A DNA stretch of 64,000 nucleotides from JANNXQ01 sp038238555 (GTDB lineage: Bacteria > Verrucomicrobiota > Verrucomicrobiia > Chthoniobacterales > Chthoniobacteraceae). Made by a program: the position numbers and the translations under genes. Under the pieces are notes generated by a model. The model did no database searches. It saw only the letters and a program-made list of their open reading frames with translations, and had not been told where the DNA came from. Positions 8,391-17,340 of the stretch are shown one piece after another. Every line of letters begins with the position of its first letter. Positions within the stretch are counted from its first letter, which is position 1. The stretch spans positions 35,836 through 99,835 of the forward strand of contig JBBRXP010000001.1 in assembly GCA_038238555.1 (NCBI GenBank). The letters are read 5' to 3'.

Positions 8391-9264
8391 TGAAAACATT
8401 GAGAACCTCCTGTGCAGCCCTCGCGCTGCTGCTGCTCGGCGCCTTGCACGGGCAGGCCGTCATCACCATCCCCGGAGCCGATGGCTCGGACGGGGCGTTG
8501 AACGTCACGGCGGATACCGTCATCGACCTCTCCCAAGCCGTGACCGGCGCTTGGGACGCGAATAACACCGCCAACGCCGGCAAAGGCATCTACGACCCGA
8601 GCAAGTGGGCCGTCGTCTTCAAATACTCCAGCGTCACCGTCGCGACTGGGAAGACTGTCACGTTCAAGAACCACGCAGCCGGGCTCCGGTTGTTTGGTTG
8701 GTCAGTGGAAATGTTACCGTCAGTGGAACAGTAAGTCTGGTCCCCCAAACGGTCGGGTATAACGCTCCGCAGGTCGCGGAGCCTGGCCCCGGTGGCTTCC
8801 GCGGCGGGCAGGGCTATTATGCATCGGGCGTTGGGTCGGGCTCTGGGTTCGGCGTTGGAGGCGGTCCTGGAGGAGACTTCGGATCGGGTGGCAGCTATGG
8901 AACAGTCGGAACCACCAATGGAGCCAGTGCGTCCGCAACTTATGGGAATCCTTCGCTCATCCCGCTCATCGGCGGTTCTGGTGGCGGAGGTTATTCACGT
9001 GACGCTCGGGGTGGAGGCGGTGGCGGTGGGGCGATGCTTATCGCGTGTGCCAGCACCATATTGATCGCGGGAGCGATTCAAGCAGATGGTGGCGGTGCGG
9101 GTGGAGGAAACGGAGGTGGAAGCGGTGGCGGCATCCGCCTCGTTGGGGATACATTGAACGGGAGCGGCCTTGTCAGGTGTCTGGGGGGTGCAGGCAGCAC
9201 CACTGGTGGACTTGGGCGCAGTATCCGCTTTGCGGGTTTTTGTCGCAGTTTGGGCAGTGATTGA
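8391..9264 (+). pseudogene. Secreted glycine-rich protein, frameshifted
   Basis: It starts at ATG 8391 with a signal peptide (MKTLRTSCAALALLLLGALH) and continues as ITIPGADGSDGALNVTADTV to about residue 98, then stops at 8734 in its own frame. The neighbouring frame continues the same protein: FKNHAAG would join APVVWLVSGNVTVSGTVSLV if one G were restored in the GGG run at 8681-8683. The second part is extremely glycine-rich (GSGSGFGVGGGPGGDFGSGG, GGGGGGAMLIAC, GGGAGGGNGGGSGGGIRLVG), as in large Verrucomicrobiota surface proteins. It stops at 9264. The Ig-like gene at 9395 probably encodes the rest of the same protein. Either a decayed gene or an assembly indel explains the break. Confidence 0.7.
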
Positions 9265-9394
9265 ACTTGGTCATGGCTTCGATGGTTCAGTGCGGCCCGG
9301 CTACAGCAGTGCCCCGAAGACAACGGAAGCCGACCGCGGCAACCGGATATACTTCAGTATGCATGATCGTGGGAGGTGCTGGAGATTCGCGTGA

Positions 9395-11377
9395 GTGATG
9401 GTAGGGAGTGGGGGTGGGCGTGCCAAGCTGAAACTCTGCGGAGATTGGAGTGCGGAGACGACGCCGGTAGCTGTGGTGGAAGCTGCGCAGGCGACGGGGC
9501 AATTGACGAAGACCCTCACCGCGACGCTGCCTGCGGGCTGGGCTTACCTCCGCATCCCGGAGCCATCGAACGGCCAATACGAATTGACCAAAGTGGTGCG
9601 GTCGGACGGACTCGAACTCCCGCTCGATGTAGATGCGTGGGTGACGGACCGGACCTTCATCGGCCAGGGCCAGCAACCTATCCGCGAAAACATCCTGCAT
9701 CTGCTCGATTACAACAGCACGGGTAGCTACACGCTGACTTACCAGGCGAAGCCCGGACCCGATGTCCTGCCGCCAACCAGCCATGTGAAGACGCTGGCGG
9801 CACAGAGTGCGATCGAGTTTTCCGTGGGTTGGGAGGGAAGCGACGATCGGCGGGTGGCCTTCTACGACATTTACGTCTCGACCGATGGCGGCCCCTCCAC
9901 GCTCTGGCTCCAGCGCTCGCAGGAAACCGGCGCGATCTACCAAGGCGAACTCGGCCGTAGCTACGCCTTCTCCAGCCGGGCCACCGATGGCGCGGGGAAT
10001 CTGGAAGCGGCCCATGCCACCGCCGATGCGACGACGCAGGTGACCTTGAGCAACATCGCGCCCACGCTGGCGGCGATCCCGGATCAGCAAATCACCGAGG
10101 GCGACACGTTCACGGTCGATCTCACGGCGAACGATCCCGATGGGCGCAGCGACTTGCTCCGCTACGAGATCACTTCCTCCGTGCCGCCGGGAGTGACGAT
10201 CGACAGCCGCACGGGACGCATCCGCTGGGTGACGGGGGAGGCGGATGGCGGACGGCAGGTGACGGTGACGGTGCGGGTGACGGATACCGGAGTGCCCGCG
10301 CAATCGGCCACGCGCACCTTTGTCATCGCGGTGCTCGAAGACAACCAGCCGCCCGTGCTCGACAACGTGGACCCGCAACGCGTGGCCGTGGGTGGAAACC
10401 TGGCCGTGCAACTCCAGGCGCAAGACGCGGACTTGCCGGCGCAGACCATTCAGTATCGGTTCACGAGTCCGCCGCCGACGGGGATGACGATCGGTGCCGG
10501 CACCGGCTTGATCGCATGGCAGCCGGCCGCCGCGGATGCGAATCGCACGGTGCTCGTGTCGGTGGCGGCAACCGATTCGGGGAGTCCGGCGAAGGAAGCC
10601 ACGTTGTCCTTCCCGGTGACGGTCGATCCCGCGCTGGTGGATCGCCCGCCGCAATTTTACGCGACCGGAGGACAAATCTGGGTCGCGGGAACGGTGCATA
10701 CTTTGCAAGTGAACGCCTTCGATCCCGATGGCGATGCGGTGAAGCTGACGCTCGATAAGGCCGGATTGCCGGGAAGCGTGACCTTCTCGAGCGCGGATGG
10801 AACGGGGCTGGGTTTGATTACTTGGAACACGACGGGCGTGGAACCGGGCATTTACCCACTGCCGCTCAAGGCGGTCTCCGGGCTGTTGCAGACGGGGTAT
10901 TCGCCGGTGGTGAAGATCGTGAAGAACAATGGGTATTGGAGCTGGGCGGCCGATAAGCTGAGCAATCTCGCGGACCTGAATATGAGCGATCCCGGCGCCG
11001 ATCCCGACGGAGATGGAAGACCGAACATTCACGAATGGGCCTTGGTGCGCGATCCTCTGACGCGGGACGAAGCTCCGCTCGCCTTCACGCTCTCGGGACC
11101 GTATGACGGATGGTATGCGGCGAACTTCAGCCTCTACCGGAGGCGTGGGTCGAATCAGTTTGTGACCCTGGCGCCTCAGTCTCGGAGCGATCTTGCGTCA
11201 GGTTCGTGGCTCGATATTCCGTCGCCGGATTGGGAAGTGTTTCTCGATCCGCTCGGGGATCGGGACGGGAATGCGGAGACAGAGGAAGTGTTATTTCGCG
11301 TCTGGCTGAATCCGTCCGATCCGACGCCGAGGAGATTCTTCCGCGTGAGGGCATCGACAAGATCGGAGATGCCATGA
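9395..11377 (+). CDS. Large secreted protein with cadherin/putative-Ig domains, possibly the 3' part of the broken gene upstream
   Basis: The 660-codon frame begins GTG-ATG at 9395 without a signal peptide. Two or three Ig/cadherin-like repeats are visible at about 220-440: IAPTLAAIPDQQITEGDTF with GVTIDSRTGRIRWVTG, and QPPVLDNVDPQRVAVGGN with GMTIGAGTGLIAWQP. These match the He_PIG/putative-Ig pattern of bacterial surface proteins. A calcium-type DPGADPDGDGRPNIHEW motif occurs near residue 530, as in thrombospondin type-3 repeats that precede C-terminal anchoring segments. Missing secretion signal, close spacing and matching style suggest this is the downstream portion of the glycine-rich gene starting at 8391, separated by at least one more frameshift in 9215-9394. 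Confidence 0.7.
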   Translation: MMVGSGGGRAKLKLCGDWSAETTPVAVVEAAQATGQLTKTLTATLPAGWAYLRIPEPSNGQYELTKVVRSDGLELPLDVDAWVTDRTFIGQGQQPIRENILHLLDYNSTGSYTLTYQAKPGPDVLPPTSHVKTLAAQSAIEFSVGWEGSDDRRVAFYDIYVSTDGGPSTLWLQRSQETGAIYQGELGRSYAFSSRATDGAGNLEAAHATADATTQVTLSNIAPTLAAIPDQQITEGDTFTVDLTANDPDGRSDLLRYEITSSVPPGVTIDSRTGRIRWVTGEADGGRQVTVTVRVTDTGVPAQSATRTFVIAVLEDNQPPVLDNVDPQRVAVGGNLAVQLQAQDADLPAQTIQYRFTSPPPTGMTIGAGTGLIAWQPAAADANRTVLVSVAATDSGSPAKEATLSFPVTVDPALVDRPPQFYATGGQIWVAGTVHTLQVNAFDPDGDAVKLTLDKAGLPGSVTFSSADGTGLGLITWNTTGVEPGIYPLPLKAVSGLLQTGYSPVVKIVKNNGYWSWAADKLSNLADLNMSDPGADPDGDGRPNIHEWALVRDPLTRDEAPLAFTLSGPYDGWYAANFSLYRRRGSNQFVTLAPQSRSDLASGSWLDIPSPDWEVFLDPLGDRDGNAETEEVLFRVWLNPSDPTPRRFFRVRASTRSEMP

Positions 11378-11397
11378 GTGGAGGGCGCGGAAGGCTC

Positions 11398-11493
11398 GTA
11401 GCTGCGACGCCCTCGTCGCAGGAAGTGCCATCGCCGCCCGTCCACGCGGCCGAGGCGCCGCAGGCACTTCCTGCGACGGGGCGTCGCAGCTAC
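11398..11493. repeat. Family-A palindromic element, inverted doublet
   Basis: The left copy 11398-11429 and right copy 11463-11493 are near-identical inverted repeats (one-base length difference). Each holds an 8-bp stem CTGCGACG/CGTCGCAG around a 3-4 nt loop and ends in GGAAGTGCC toward the centre. Other copies are at 7304-7335 and 33251-33336. The doublet ends 1 bp before the only plausible start of the PEP-CTERM gene. Confidence 0.85.
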
Positions 11494-11494
11494 G

Positions 11495-12274
11495 TTGTGG
11501 CTGTCATTTGCTGAGTGCATCGCGCGCTGTGGATATGCGGCGTCCGTGGTGGATTGGCTGGCTTACACTCCCGGAGCGGATCGCACGCACTTTGCACTGA
11601 CGAACGATCTCGGACTGGCCATCGCGCAGGCCGAGGTGCAAATCACCGCGGGAATCCTGGCGCCGTTGTCTCCGGCAGCGGGGGTATTGCAGGCGCCGTT
11701 TTGGGTGACGCCTCACGGCTTTATCGACAGCGTCCAAGGGTCGGCGGCGATCAGCACGTCGAAGGTGCAGGTGGCTCCCCAAGCCGGGTCGGTGCAATAT
11801 CAATTGGTAGTAACTGGGTCGGATTTGTCGGGGATGGTGTTTTCCGTGGGCCAGCTCTTTGGCTCATCGACCACGGGCACTCGTGAATTGAATATCGCGG
11901 CCTTCACCGGCGCCAGCACCGGAGTTCCGGTGAGCTTCCTCGGGACGGATGGCTGGGACGACGGGGTTCGAATGTACATTCAGCCGTTGAATTGGGATTC
12001 CAGTGCCGGAAAACTTTCTCTCTTTTCGGCGACTGTCGGGGAATCTACGTTCGCATTTTTCAGCATTCCGAACAACGGAACTCCCGTCACGAAGCTGACC
12101 TTGCAAATCCCGAACGGTTACAATTCCGGCACGGGGGACGCGCTTGAATTTGCGTTTGGAACCGTCGTGGTTCCCGAGCCGTCCACCGCTGTGTTTCTCG
12201 GCATCGCGATTCTCGCGGCCGGTCTTTCTGCGCGGCGAAGAAATGTGGCGCGGACTTCCAGCCTGCGTTCGTAA
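11495..12274 (+). CDS. PEP-CTERM sorting-domain protein, 5' end apparently lost
   Basis: The C-terminus VVPEPSTAVFLGIAILAAGL followed by SARRR is a textbook PEP-CTERM signal: VPEP motif, hydrophobic helix, basic tail. In known systems such proteins are exported by Sec and processed by an exosortase. The 259-residue frame has no recognisable signal peptide; its first residues (MWLSFAECIARCGYAAS) abut the family-A repeat doublet, so the original start was probably displaced when the element inserted. The middle (FFSIPNNGTPVTKLTLQIPN) is an unclassified beta-rich region. The last eight residues are encoded by another palindromic repeat (12245-12270). No exosortase gene is in the window. Confidence 0.75.
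   Translation: MWLSFAECIARCGYAASVVDWLAYTPGADRTHFALTNDLGLAIAQAEVQITAGILAPLSPAAGVLQAPFWVTPHGFIDSVQGSAAISTSKVQVAPQAGSVQYQLVVTGSDLSGMVFSVGQLFGSSTTGTRELNIAAFTGASTGVPVSFLGTDGWDDGVRMYIQPLNWDSSAGKLSLFSATVGESTFAFFSIPNNGTPVTKLTLQIPNGYNSGTGDALEFAFGTVVVPEPSTAVFLGIAILAAGLSARRRNVARTSSLRS
12245..12270. repeat. Family-D palindromic element (GCAGGCTTCYAGCCTGC type)
   Basis: This 26-bp copy matches 59615-59640 at all but three positions. It overlaps the last codons of the PEP-CTERM gene. A partial inverted partner (GGCAGACTGGAAGTG) follows just downstream. The rest of the gap up to 12411 shows nothing recognisable. Confidence 0.65.
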
Positions 12275-12411
12275 GGGAAAGGCAGACTGGAAGTGTTCCT
12301 CACACTCACCCTCCGGCGGTGGGCTTTCGATCCCGGCGACGGAAATGGAGATCGCTCAAAGTGCGTCGCACGAATCGTCCCCCCAACCTCCTGCGACTTG
12401 GGATCAACGCC

Positions 12412-13272
12412 TCAGCTATTTGCAAAGCGAAAGAACGTCTCCGCCGTCGCCGTGGTGCGGGCAGCCAGATCTTCGAGCCGTTCGCCGCGCAATTCCGCGA
12501 TGCGTTCCGCGATGATGCGCACGTGCGCCGGTTCGCAGCGCTGGCCGCGGTGAGGCGCGGGTGCGAGGAAGGGGCAGTCGGTCTCGACCATGAAGCGATC
12601 GGCCGCCACATCGCGCGCGGCCTTTTGCACCACTGCGGCATTCTTGAATGTGACGATGCCGGTGAAGGACACGAGATGCCCGAGCTCGAGCACCGCGCGC
12701 GCGTGTTCGCTGGATTTTCCGAAGCAGTGAAACACGCCACGCAAACGGCCGGCGTAAGGCTGCATGAGGGCGAGCGTGTCGTCCCACGCGTCGCGCTCGT
12801 GGATCACGACGTTTAGTCCGAGTTCCACAGCGAGGTCGAGTTGTTGCTCGAAAATCGCGGCTTGCGCGGACTTGATCGCGCCGTCGGCGAGCGCGGTGCT
12901 GGCGTCGCCGGGCATCTCCGCGCCGGTGGTTCCGATGGCTTCGAGCGCGCTGTTCATGGGCGATTTCCCAGGCAGCCGATGGTAGTCGAGCCCGCACTCG
13001 CCGATGGCCACGACCTTCGGATGCTGCGCCAGTTCGCGCAGCGGCGCGATCACATCCTCCGGCGCTTCGTGCGCGTTGCTCGGATGCACACCCACCGTCG
13101 CGAAGACTTGCGGATATTTCTCCGCCAGCGCGATCGCCCGCCGGCAACTTTCGAGCGTCGTGGCGATGGTGACGATCCGCTCGACACCCGCATCCTTCGC
13201 GCGAGCGAGCACCGCATCGAGGTCGGCGGTGAAGTCGGGAAAATCGAGATGAGCGTGGGTGTCGATGAGCAT
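12412..13272 (-). CDS. tatD: TatD-family metal-dependent hydrolase
   Basis: 286 residues from ATG 13272. N-terminal MLIDTHAHLDF carries the HxH metal motif; GVHPSNAHE, IGECGLDYH (metal-bridging Glu), VIHERDAWDD, GVFHCFG and VETDCPFLAP cover the remaining metal and catalytic positions of the TatD TIM barrel. Family members are Mg-dependent 3'-5' DNases/RNases linked to DNA repair and quality control. An insertion of about 20 residues after LDYHRLPGKSPMNS is longer than in E. coli TatD. It lies just downstream of the PIN toxin gene on the same strand with a 18-bp gap. Confidence 0.93.
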   Translation of the reverse strand: MLIDTHAHLDFPDFTADLDAVLARAKDAGVERIVTIATTLESCRRAIALAEKYPQVFATVGVHPSNAHEAPEDVIAPLRELAQHPKVVAIGECGLDYHRLPGKSPMNSALEAIGTTGAEMPGDASTALADGAIKSAQAAIFEQQLDLAVELGLNVVIHERDAWDDTLALMQPYAGRLRGVFHCFGKSSEHARAVLELGHLVSFTGIVTFKNAAVVQKAARDVAADRFMVETDCPFLAPAPHRGQRCEPAHVRIIAERIAELRGERLEDLAARTTATAETFFRFANS

Positions 13273-13290
13273 GGGGAGTCGAAAGTTATC

Positions 13291-13698
13291 TCATGCTGGC
13301 AGGCGGAGGAATCCAGCTTGCGTGAAGTGGTCGTCGAAAGTGAGTGCTTCGCGGATTCTCTCACGCGCCATCAGAACAAAGGAAACGCAGTCGGTGAGCG
13401 AGTAGGTCGTGTCCGGGCGGGCCACGAAGTAGCGCCAGCCTTCGAGATACAGCGCTTCATCGACGTAGCGCAGATCGCAATACCGGCTCGTCATCAACTG
13501 GCGTCCCACCTTCACCGCGTTCACGTGCATGCCGCGACGGTTAAAAAAAGCGGCGCCTTCAGCGAGCACCAGGGTCGTGCTGAGAAACGAAGCGCGGTTT
13601 AAACGGAGGCTCTGCCAATAAGTCTTGGCGCACTCGTGCCATTGGTCTCGCGCATCCTCCAGCGCCATGAGGAAGCCGGCGTCCAGAAGCGCTCTCAC
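13291..13698 (-). CDS. PIN-domain ribonuclease toxin (VapC-like)
   Basis: 135 residues. Acidic PIN residues are placed as expected: D6 in LLDAGFL, E47 in LVLAEGA, D103 in SLTDCVSF, and D121/D122 in TFDDHF. PIN toxins are Mg-dependent endoribonucleases, usually inhibited by a co-transcribed antitoxin. Its start codon overlaps the stop of the upstream 80-residue gene by 4 bp (ATGA), the usual antitoxin-toxin arrangement. Confidence 0.85.
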   Translation of the reverse strand: MRALLDAGFLMALEDARDQWHECAKTYWQSLRLNRASFLSTTLVLAEGAAFFNRRGMHVNAVKVGRQLMTSRYCDLRYVDEALYLEGWRYFVARPDTTYSLTDCVSFVLMARERIREALTFDDHFTQAGFLRLPA

Positions 13699-13937
13699 CG
13701 ACCGTTGTAAATGTAAGCGTCGAGATTAACGGACCCATCGCTCACGCCACTGTTGCCGGGATTCTTCCCGAGATCCCAAATCGAATCCTCCGCGCTCTCC
13801 TCATCGGGGAGCGGAGGCGCGACCACGACGGGCTCGACGAAGACGCCATTGCCTTGCGGGCGAATTTCAAATTCTTCAGCAGGGCCCAGAAGTTCCCTGG
13901 GAATGAGGAGTCCTTGTTCAGAAACTTTTGCGATCAT
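13695..13937 (-). CDS. Probable antitoxin for the PIN toxin (AbrB/MazE-like)
   Basis: 80 residues. The first 30 (MIAKVSEQGLLIPRELLGPA) look like the swapped-hairpin AbrB/MazE DNA-binding fold that binds the operon's own promoter, although identity is weak. The acidic, disordered tail (PPLPDEESAEDSIWDLG) would be the toxin-neutralising part. The 4-bp overlap with the PIN gene supports the pairing; family assignment rests mainly on context. Confidence 0.65.
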   Translation of the reverse strand: MIAKVSEQGLLIPRELLGPAEEFEIRPQGNGVFVEPVVVAPPLPDEESAEDSIWDLGKNPGNSGVSDGSVNLDAYIYNGR

Positions 13938-14007
13938 GCACCGAGATTCGCACCGTCTGCCGCGTGCGGGAAGCGCCTTTCTTAATCACAGCGCGGAGCG
14001 CCGTAAC

Positions 14008-14040
14008 CACTCAACTCTCAACTCTCAACACTCAACTTTC
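14008..14040. repeat. Short tandem repeat (CTCAACTCTCAACA word)
   Basis: Three to four copies of a CTCAACTCTCAACA-type word followed by CTTTCCCC, placed just after the fabH stop codon (fabH reads leftward and ends at 14048). The same word forms arms at 16523-16615 and 17245-17338. Confidence 0.75.
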
Positions 14041-14047
14041 CCCCCGC

Positions 14048-15067
14048 TTACCACTGAATGACCGAGCTCGCCCACGTGAGCCCGCCGCCGAAGGCGACCA
14101 GCAGCACGTAATCTCCCACTTGCATCCGGCCGGTGCGGTTCGCTTCGTCCAGGGCGATGGCCACCGCGCCGGCGCTCGTGTTGCCGTAGCGGTCGAGGTT
14201 CACCATGAAGCGCTCGAGCGGCACCGCCATGCGCTCGGCGATGGCTTCGATGATGCGCAGATTTGCCTGGTGCGGGATGATGCACGCGAGGTCGCTCGCG
14301 TCGAGGTTCGCATCGGCGAGCGCGCGGTGGGCGGCGTCGAGCATCGAAGTCACGGCGTGCTTGTAGGTCTCCTTGCCGTTCATCTTGATGCGGTTGAGGC
14401 GCTGGTCGGCGTTGCTCGCATCGATGGGCATGCGCGAGCCGCCGCCGGGAATTTGCAGGATGTCCGCAAGGCCGCCGTCGCTCGCCATGTAGGTGGAGAT
14501 CACGCCGTGGCCGCCTCCGCGATGCCGCAGCACCGCGGCGCCGGCGCCATCGCCGAAGAGGATGCAGGTGTTGCGGTCGGTCCAATCCACGATCGAGGAG
14601 AGCTTCTCCGCGCCGATGACGAGGATGGTATCGTAAGTGTGCGAGGTGATGAATTGCTGCGCGATCTCGAGCGCGTAGAGGAAGCCCGCGCACGCCGCGC
14701 TCACGTCGAAACACGCGGCATTTTTCGCGCCGATCTTGTGCTGCACAAAACAGGCGGTGCTGGGGAAAAACATGTCGGGCGTGATGGTGGCGACGATGAT
14801 GAGGTCGATCTCGTCGGCGCCGATGCCGGCATTTTCCATCGCCGCCTGGGCGGCCTTGGCGGCGAGGTCGCTGGTGCATTCGTCCGCGGCGGCGATGCGG
14901 CGTTCCCGGATGCCGGTGCGCGTGACGATCCACTCGTCGTCGGTCTCGACCATCTTTTCGATCTCGGCATTGGACAGAATTTTTTCCGGCAAAAAGCTGC
15001 CGGTGCCGATGATGGAGACGGTGCGCTTGCGCAGATGCGAGCGTGTGCGGGGCTGATGCGTGGTCAT
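14048..15067 (-). CDS. fabH: 3-oxoacyl-ACP synthase III
   Basis: KAS III starts fatty-acid synthesis by condensing acetyl-CoA with malonyl-ACP in the cytoplasm. The ATG at 15067 gives 339 residues, close to the usual 320-340; the frame is open for 188 more codons upstream without homology. The catalytic triad is clear: Cys in VSAACAGFLYA, His in CIIPHQANLRI, Asn in DRYGNTSAGA. SIIGTGSFLPEKILSN and DEWIVTRTGIRERRIA are the typical N-terminal signatures. No other fab genes are adjacent. The stop is followed by the tandem repeat at 14008-14040. Confidence 0.95.
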   Translation of the reverse strand: MTTHQPRTRSHLRKRTVSIIGTGSFLPEKILSNAEIEKMVETDDEWIVTRTGIRERRIAAADECTSDLAAKAAQAAMENAGIGADEIDLIIVATITPDMFFPSTACFVQHKIGAKNAACFDVSAACAGFLYALEIAQQFITSHTYDTILVIGAEKLSSIVDWTDRNTCILFGDGAGAAVLRHRGGGHGVISTYMASDGGLADILQIPGGGSRMPIDASNADQRLNRIKMNGKETYKHAVTSMLDAAHRALADANLDASDLACIIPHQANLRIIEAIAERMAVPLERFMVNLDRYGNTSAGAVAIALDEANRTGRMQVGDYVLLVAFGGGLTWASSVIQW

Positions 15068-15165
15068 GGAAACAAGGCGTTGGTAGCCGCTGGGCGAAAT
15101 GACCGCAATGCTGCGCACAGCCGGGACGGGCTGTGTCACATTGATTCGGATTTTGGATTTCTCCA

Positions 15166-16590
15166 CTAGCGCCGGCCCACCTTGCGCGCTCGGAAACGGA
15201 AGAGCAGCGGCAGCCCGGGATACGGTTGCACCTCGCGGATTTTGTTTTCGAGATACTTCCGGTAAGTCGGCGTCAGCAGCTTGTCGTCGTTGACGAAGAG
15301 CACAAACTCCGGCGCGGGGATCGCCATCTCGGGGAGCGTCTCGGGTTGCGTGCCGTAGAGAATCTTGAATCGACGCCCGGAGCGCAGCGGCGGCGGATGC
15401 GCGGACATCGCGGTTTGGAAAAGACGATTCAAAGGTCCGGTGCCGATGTGTTGTCGCGCGGCGGTGTGCACTCTCTCGATGGACTTGAAGAGCCGGGTAA
15501 GTTCCGCGCCCGTCTTGGCGGAGACGAGCAGCAGCGGCGCGTAATCGACGAAGAACAACTCGGCGCGCAATCCCACCAGCACTTCGTTCATCTCGTCCTT
15601 GCTGCCGGTGCGTTCCTTGATGAGATCCCATTTATTCACGGCCACCACGCACGGCTTGCGCGCTTCCTGGATGAGGCCGGCGATCCTCTTATCCTGCGCG
15701 GTCACTCCCGCGGTGGCATCCACCACTAGGCAGCACAAGTCCGCGCGGCGGATGCTCGACTCACTGCGCATGACGCTGAAGACTTCCACCGAGTTATCCA
15801 CCTTGCCGCGCGGCCGGATGCCCGCGGTGTCGATGAGCACGTAACGGTGGCCGTGGCGTTCGTAGGGAATATCCACCGCATCGCGCGTGGTGCCGCTGAT
15901 GGGGCTCACCAAAGTGCGCGCATCGCCGAGGATCGAGTTGGTGAGCGAGCTCTTGCCGACATTGGGGCGGCCGACCACCGCGATGCGGATCGGGGCTTGC
16001 GCCTCGGGCGCCTGCTCCACCGCCGCCGGCAGCCGCGCTTCGATCTGCGCGACCAGACCGTCGATGCCGCGCGCGTGCTCGGCGCTCACGAGCAGCGGGT
16101 GCGGAAATCCGAGCCGGGCGAAATCCGCGAAGTTCGAAAAATGTTTGTCGTCGTCCATCTTGTTGACGACGAGCAGGAGGGGCTTGTCGATCTTGCGCAG
16201 ACGGCGGGCGAGTTCTTGATCCACGGGCGTGAGGCCCGCATGTCCGTCGACGATGAAGAGCAGCAGGTCGCTGGTCTCGAGCGCGATCTCCACTTCGAGA
16301 TGTACTTGCTCGGTAAAGTTGGCATCCACATTGCCGCCGATGCCGCCGGTATCGAGGATCCCAAAAGGTTCGCGCCCGAGTTTGCAAGTCGCGGCGATGC
16401 GGTCGCGCGTCACTCCCGGTTGATCGTGCACGATGGAAATGCGCCGCCCGGCGAGCCGATTAAAGAGCGCGGACTTGCCGACATTTGGACGACCGACGAT
16501 GGCTACGGTGCGGGGCAGGGATGTTGAGAGTTGAGTGTTGAGAGTTGAGTGGCGCACACGCGTGCAGCGGCCACTTGCGCCACTCAACAC
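15166..16590 (-). CDS. der: Ribosome-assembly GTPase Der (EngA)
   Basis: Two tandem GTPase domains, each with GRPNVGKS (first IVGRPNVGKSALFNRL, second VVGRPNVGKSSLTN), DTGGIGG and DTAGIRPRGK switch regions, and NKMD/NKWD specificity motifs, plus the C-terminal KH-like domain (ILYGTQPETLPEMAIPAPEF). This double-domain order is unique to Der, needed for 50S maturation. The start is unclear: no ATG/GTG/TTG lies between the first G1 strand and a tandem repeat, so translation must begin at GTG 16590 or GTG 16557, and the repeat (16523-16550) then encodes STLNTQLST at the N-terminus. It follows pgsA closely. Confidence 0.95.
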   Translation of the reverse strand: MLSGASGRCTRVRHSTLNTQLSTSLPRTVAIVGRPNVGKSALFNRLAGRRISIVHDQPGVTRDRIAATCKLGREPFGILDTGGIGGNVDANFTEQVHLEVEIALETSDLLLFIVDGHAGLTPVDQELARRLRKIDKPLLLVVNKMDDDKHFSNFADFARLGFPHPLLVSAEHARGIDGLVAQIEARLPAAVEQAPEAQAPIRIAVVGRPNVGKSSLTNSILGDARTLVSPISGTTRDAVDIPYERHGHRYVLIDTAGIRPRGKVDNSVEVFSVMRSESSIRRADLCCLVVDATAGVTAQDKRIAGLIQEARKPCVVAVNKWDLIKERTGSKDEMNEVLVGLRAELFFVDYAPLLLVSAKTGAELTRLFKSIERVHTAARQHIGTGPLNRLFQTAMSAHPPPLRSGRRFKILYGTQPETLPEMAIPAPEFVLFVNDDKLLTPTYRKYLENKIREVQPYPGLPLLFRFRARKVGRR

Positions 16591-16615
16591 TCAACTCTCA
16601 ACACTCAACTTTCCC
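16523..16615. repeat. Inverted pair of short tandem repeats (GTTGAGAGTTGAGTG word)
   Basis: The left arm 16523-16555 (GTTGAGAGTTGAGT repeated, then GGCGC) and right arm 16577-16615 (GCGCCACTCAACACTCAACT and further copies, then TTTCCC) are inverted and can pair over about 30 bp with a 21-nt loop. The right arm contains the pgsA stop codon; the left arm lies in the der N-terminal coding region. Confidence 0.8.
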
Positions 16616-17243
16616 AAAACGGCTTCGGATCGCCGTGCCCCTTCGCGTGGAGTTGCCGGATGCCTCCGACTACGTAACCGAAGCCGGAGATGAGAGTGAA
16701 GAGGCCGGCGAGATCGACCACCACATCCACCCACGCCACGTGCAGTTGCCAGCCATGGAGCGTGAGCAAGTGGGTGGAGATGGTGAGTTGCAACATGCAC
16801 AGCCCGATGGCGGCCATTTGCAGGAAGGTCGCGACCTTCCCCGCCGCGCTGGGCCTCACGCGGACGGTGCCATTCAGGAAGTGCAGGATGAAGGCGCCGG
16901 CGACGATGACGATGTCGCGCGCGATCACGAGCACCGGAAACCACAGCGGGAATTCATAGGACCAGTTGCTGAAGCTCAGCGTGATGACGCCGCTCAGCAG
17001 GAGCCCCTTGTCGGCGATGGGATCGAGCACCACGCCGAGGTTGCTCTTTTGGTTGTAACGTCTCGCGATATAGCCATCCACGCCGTCGCTCGCGGCCGCC
17101 GCGAGGAAGACGGCGATGGCCCACCAGCGCTGCCAATCCTGCGGCGCACCGCGTTGCAAGCCGCGCCCGTAGGACATCGCCAGCAGGACGAAGACGGGGA
17201 TCATCAGGATGCGCGCGATGGTGATCTTGTTGGCCGTCGTCAT
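16605..17243 (-). CDS. pgsA: CDP-diacylglycerol-glycerol-3-phosphate 3-phosphatidyltransferase
   Basis: PgsA makes phosphatidylglycerophosphate, the precursor of phosphatidylglycerol, in the inner membrane. The ATG at 17243 gives 212 residues starting MTTANKITIARILMIPVFVL, the typical N-terminal amphipathic/first helix. The CDP-alcohol phosphotransferase signature is complete: SDGVDGYIARRYNQKSNLG followed by VVLDPIADK (D..DG..AR........G...D...D). Several further membrane helices follow. The stop codon at 16605 falls within the tandem repeat 16577-16615. It is probably co-transcribed with der. Confidence 0.93.
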   Translation of the reverse strand: MTTANKITIARILMIPVFVLLAMSYGRGLQRGAPQDWQRWWAIAVFLAAAASDGVDGYIARRYNQKSNLGVVLDPIADKGLLLSGVITLSFSNWSYEFPLWFPVLVIARDIVIVAGAFILHFLNGTVRVRPSAAGKVATFLQMAAIGLCMLQLTISTHLLTLHGWQLHVAWVDVVVDLAGLFTLISGFGYVVGGIRQLHAKGHGDPKPFWES

Positions 17244-17244
17244 C

Positions 17245-17338
17245 GGGGAAGTTGAGAGTTGAGGGATGAGAGTTGAGAGCCGCAAGCTGGATCAGCGCGC
17301 CGGTCACTCACCGGCGGCTTTCACCTCTCAACTTTCCC
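17245..17338. repeat. Inverted pair of short tandem repeats at a divergent junction
   Basis: The left part (17251-17279, GTTGAGAGTTGAGGGATGAG) and right part (17324-17338, CCTCTCAACTTTCCC) are inverted copies of the word seen at 14008 and 16523. They fill the gap between the divergent pgsA and glycosyltransferase-like genes, so promoters of both must lie in or near them. Confidence 0.65.
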
Positions 17339-17340
17339 CC

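Noticed and set aside
16523..17338. The short tandem repeats as a CRISPR array
   Set aside because: Words are 7-15 bp, directly adjacent, without unique 30-40 bp spacers, and no cas genes are present.
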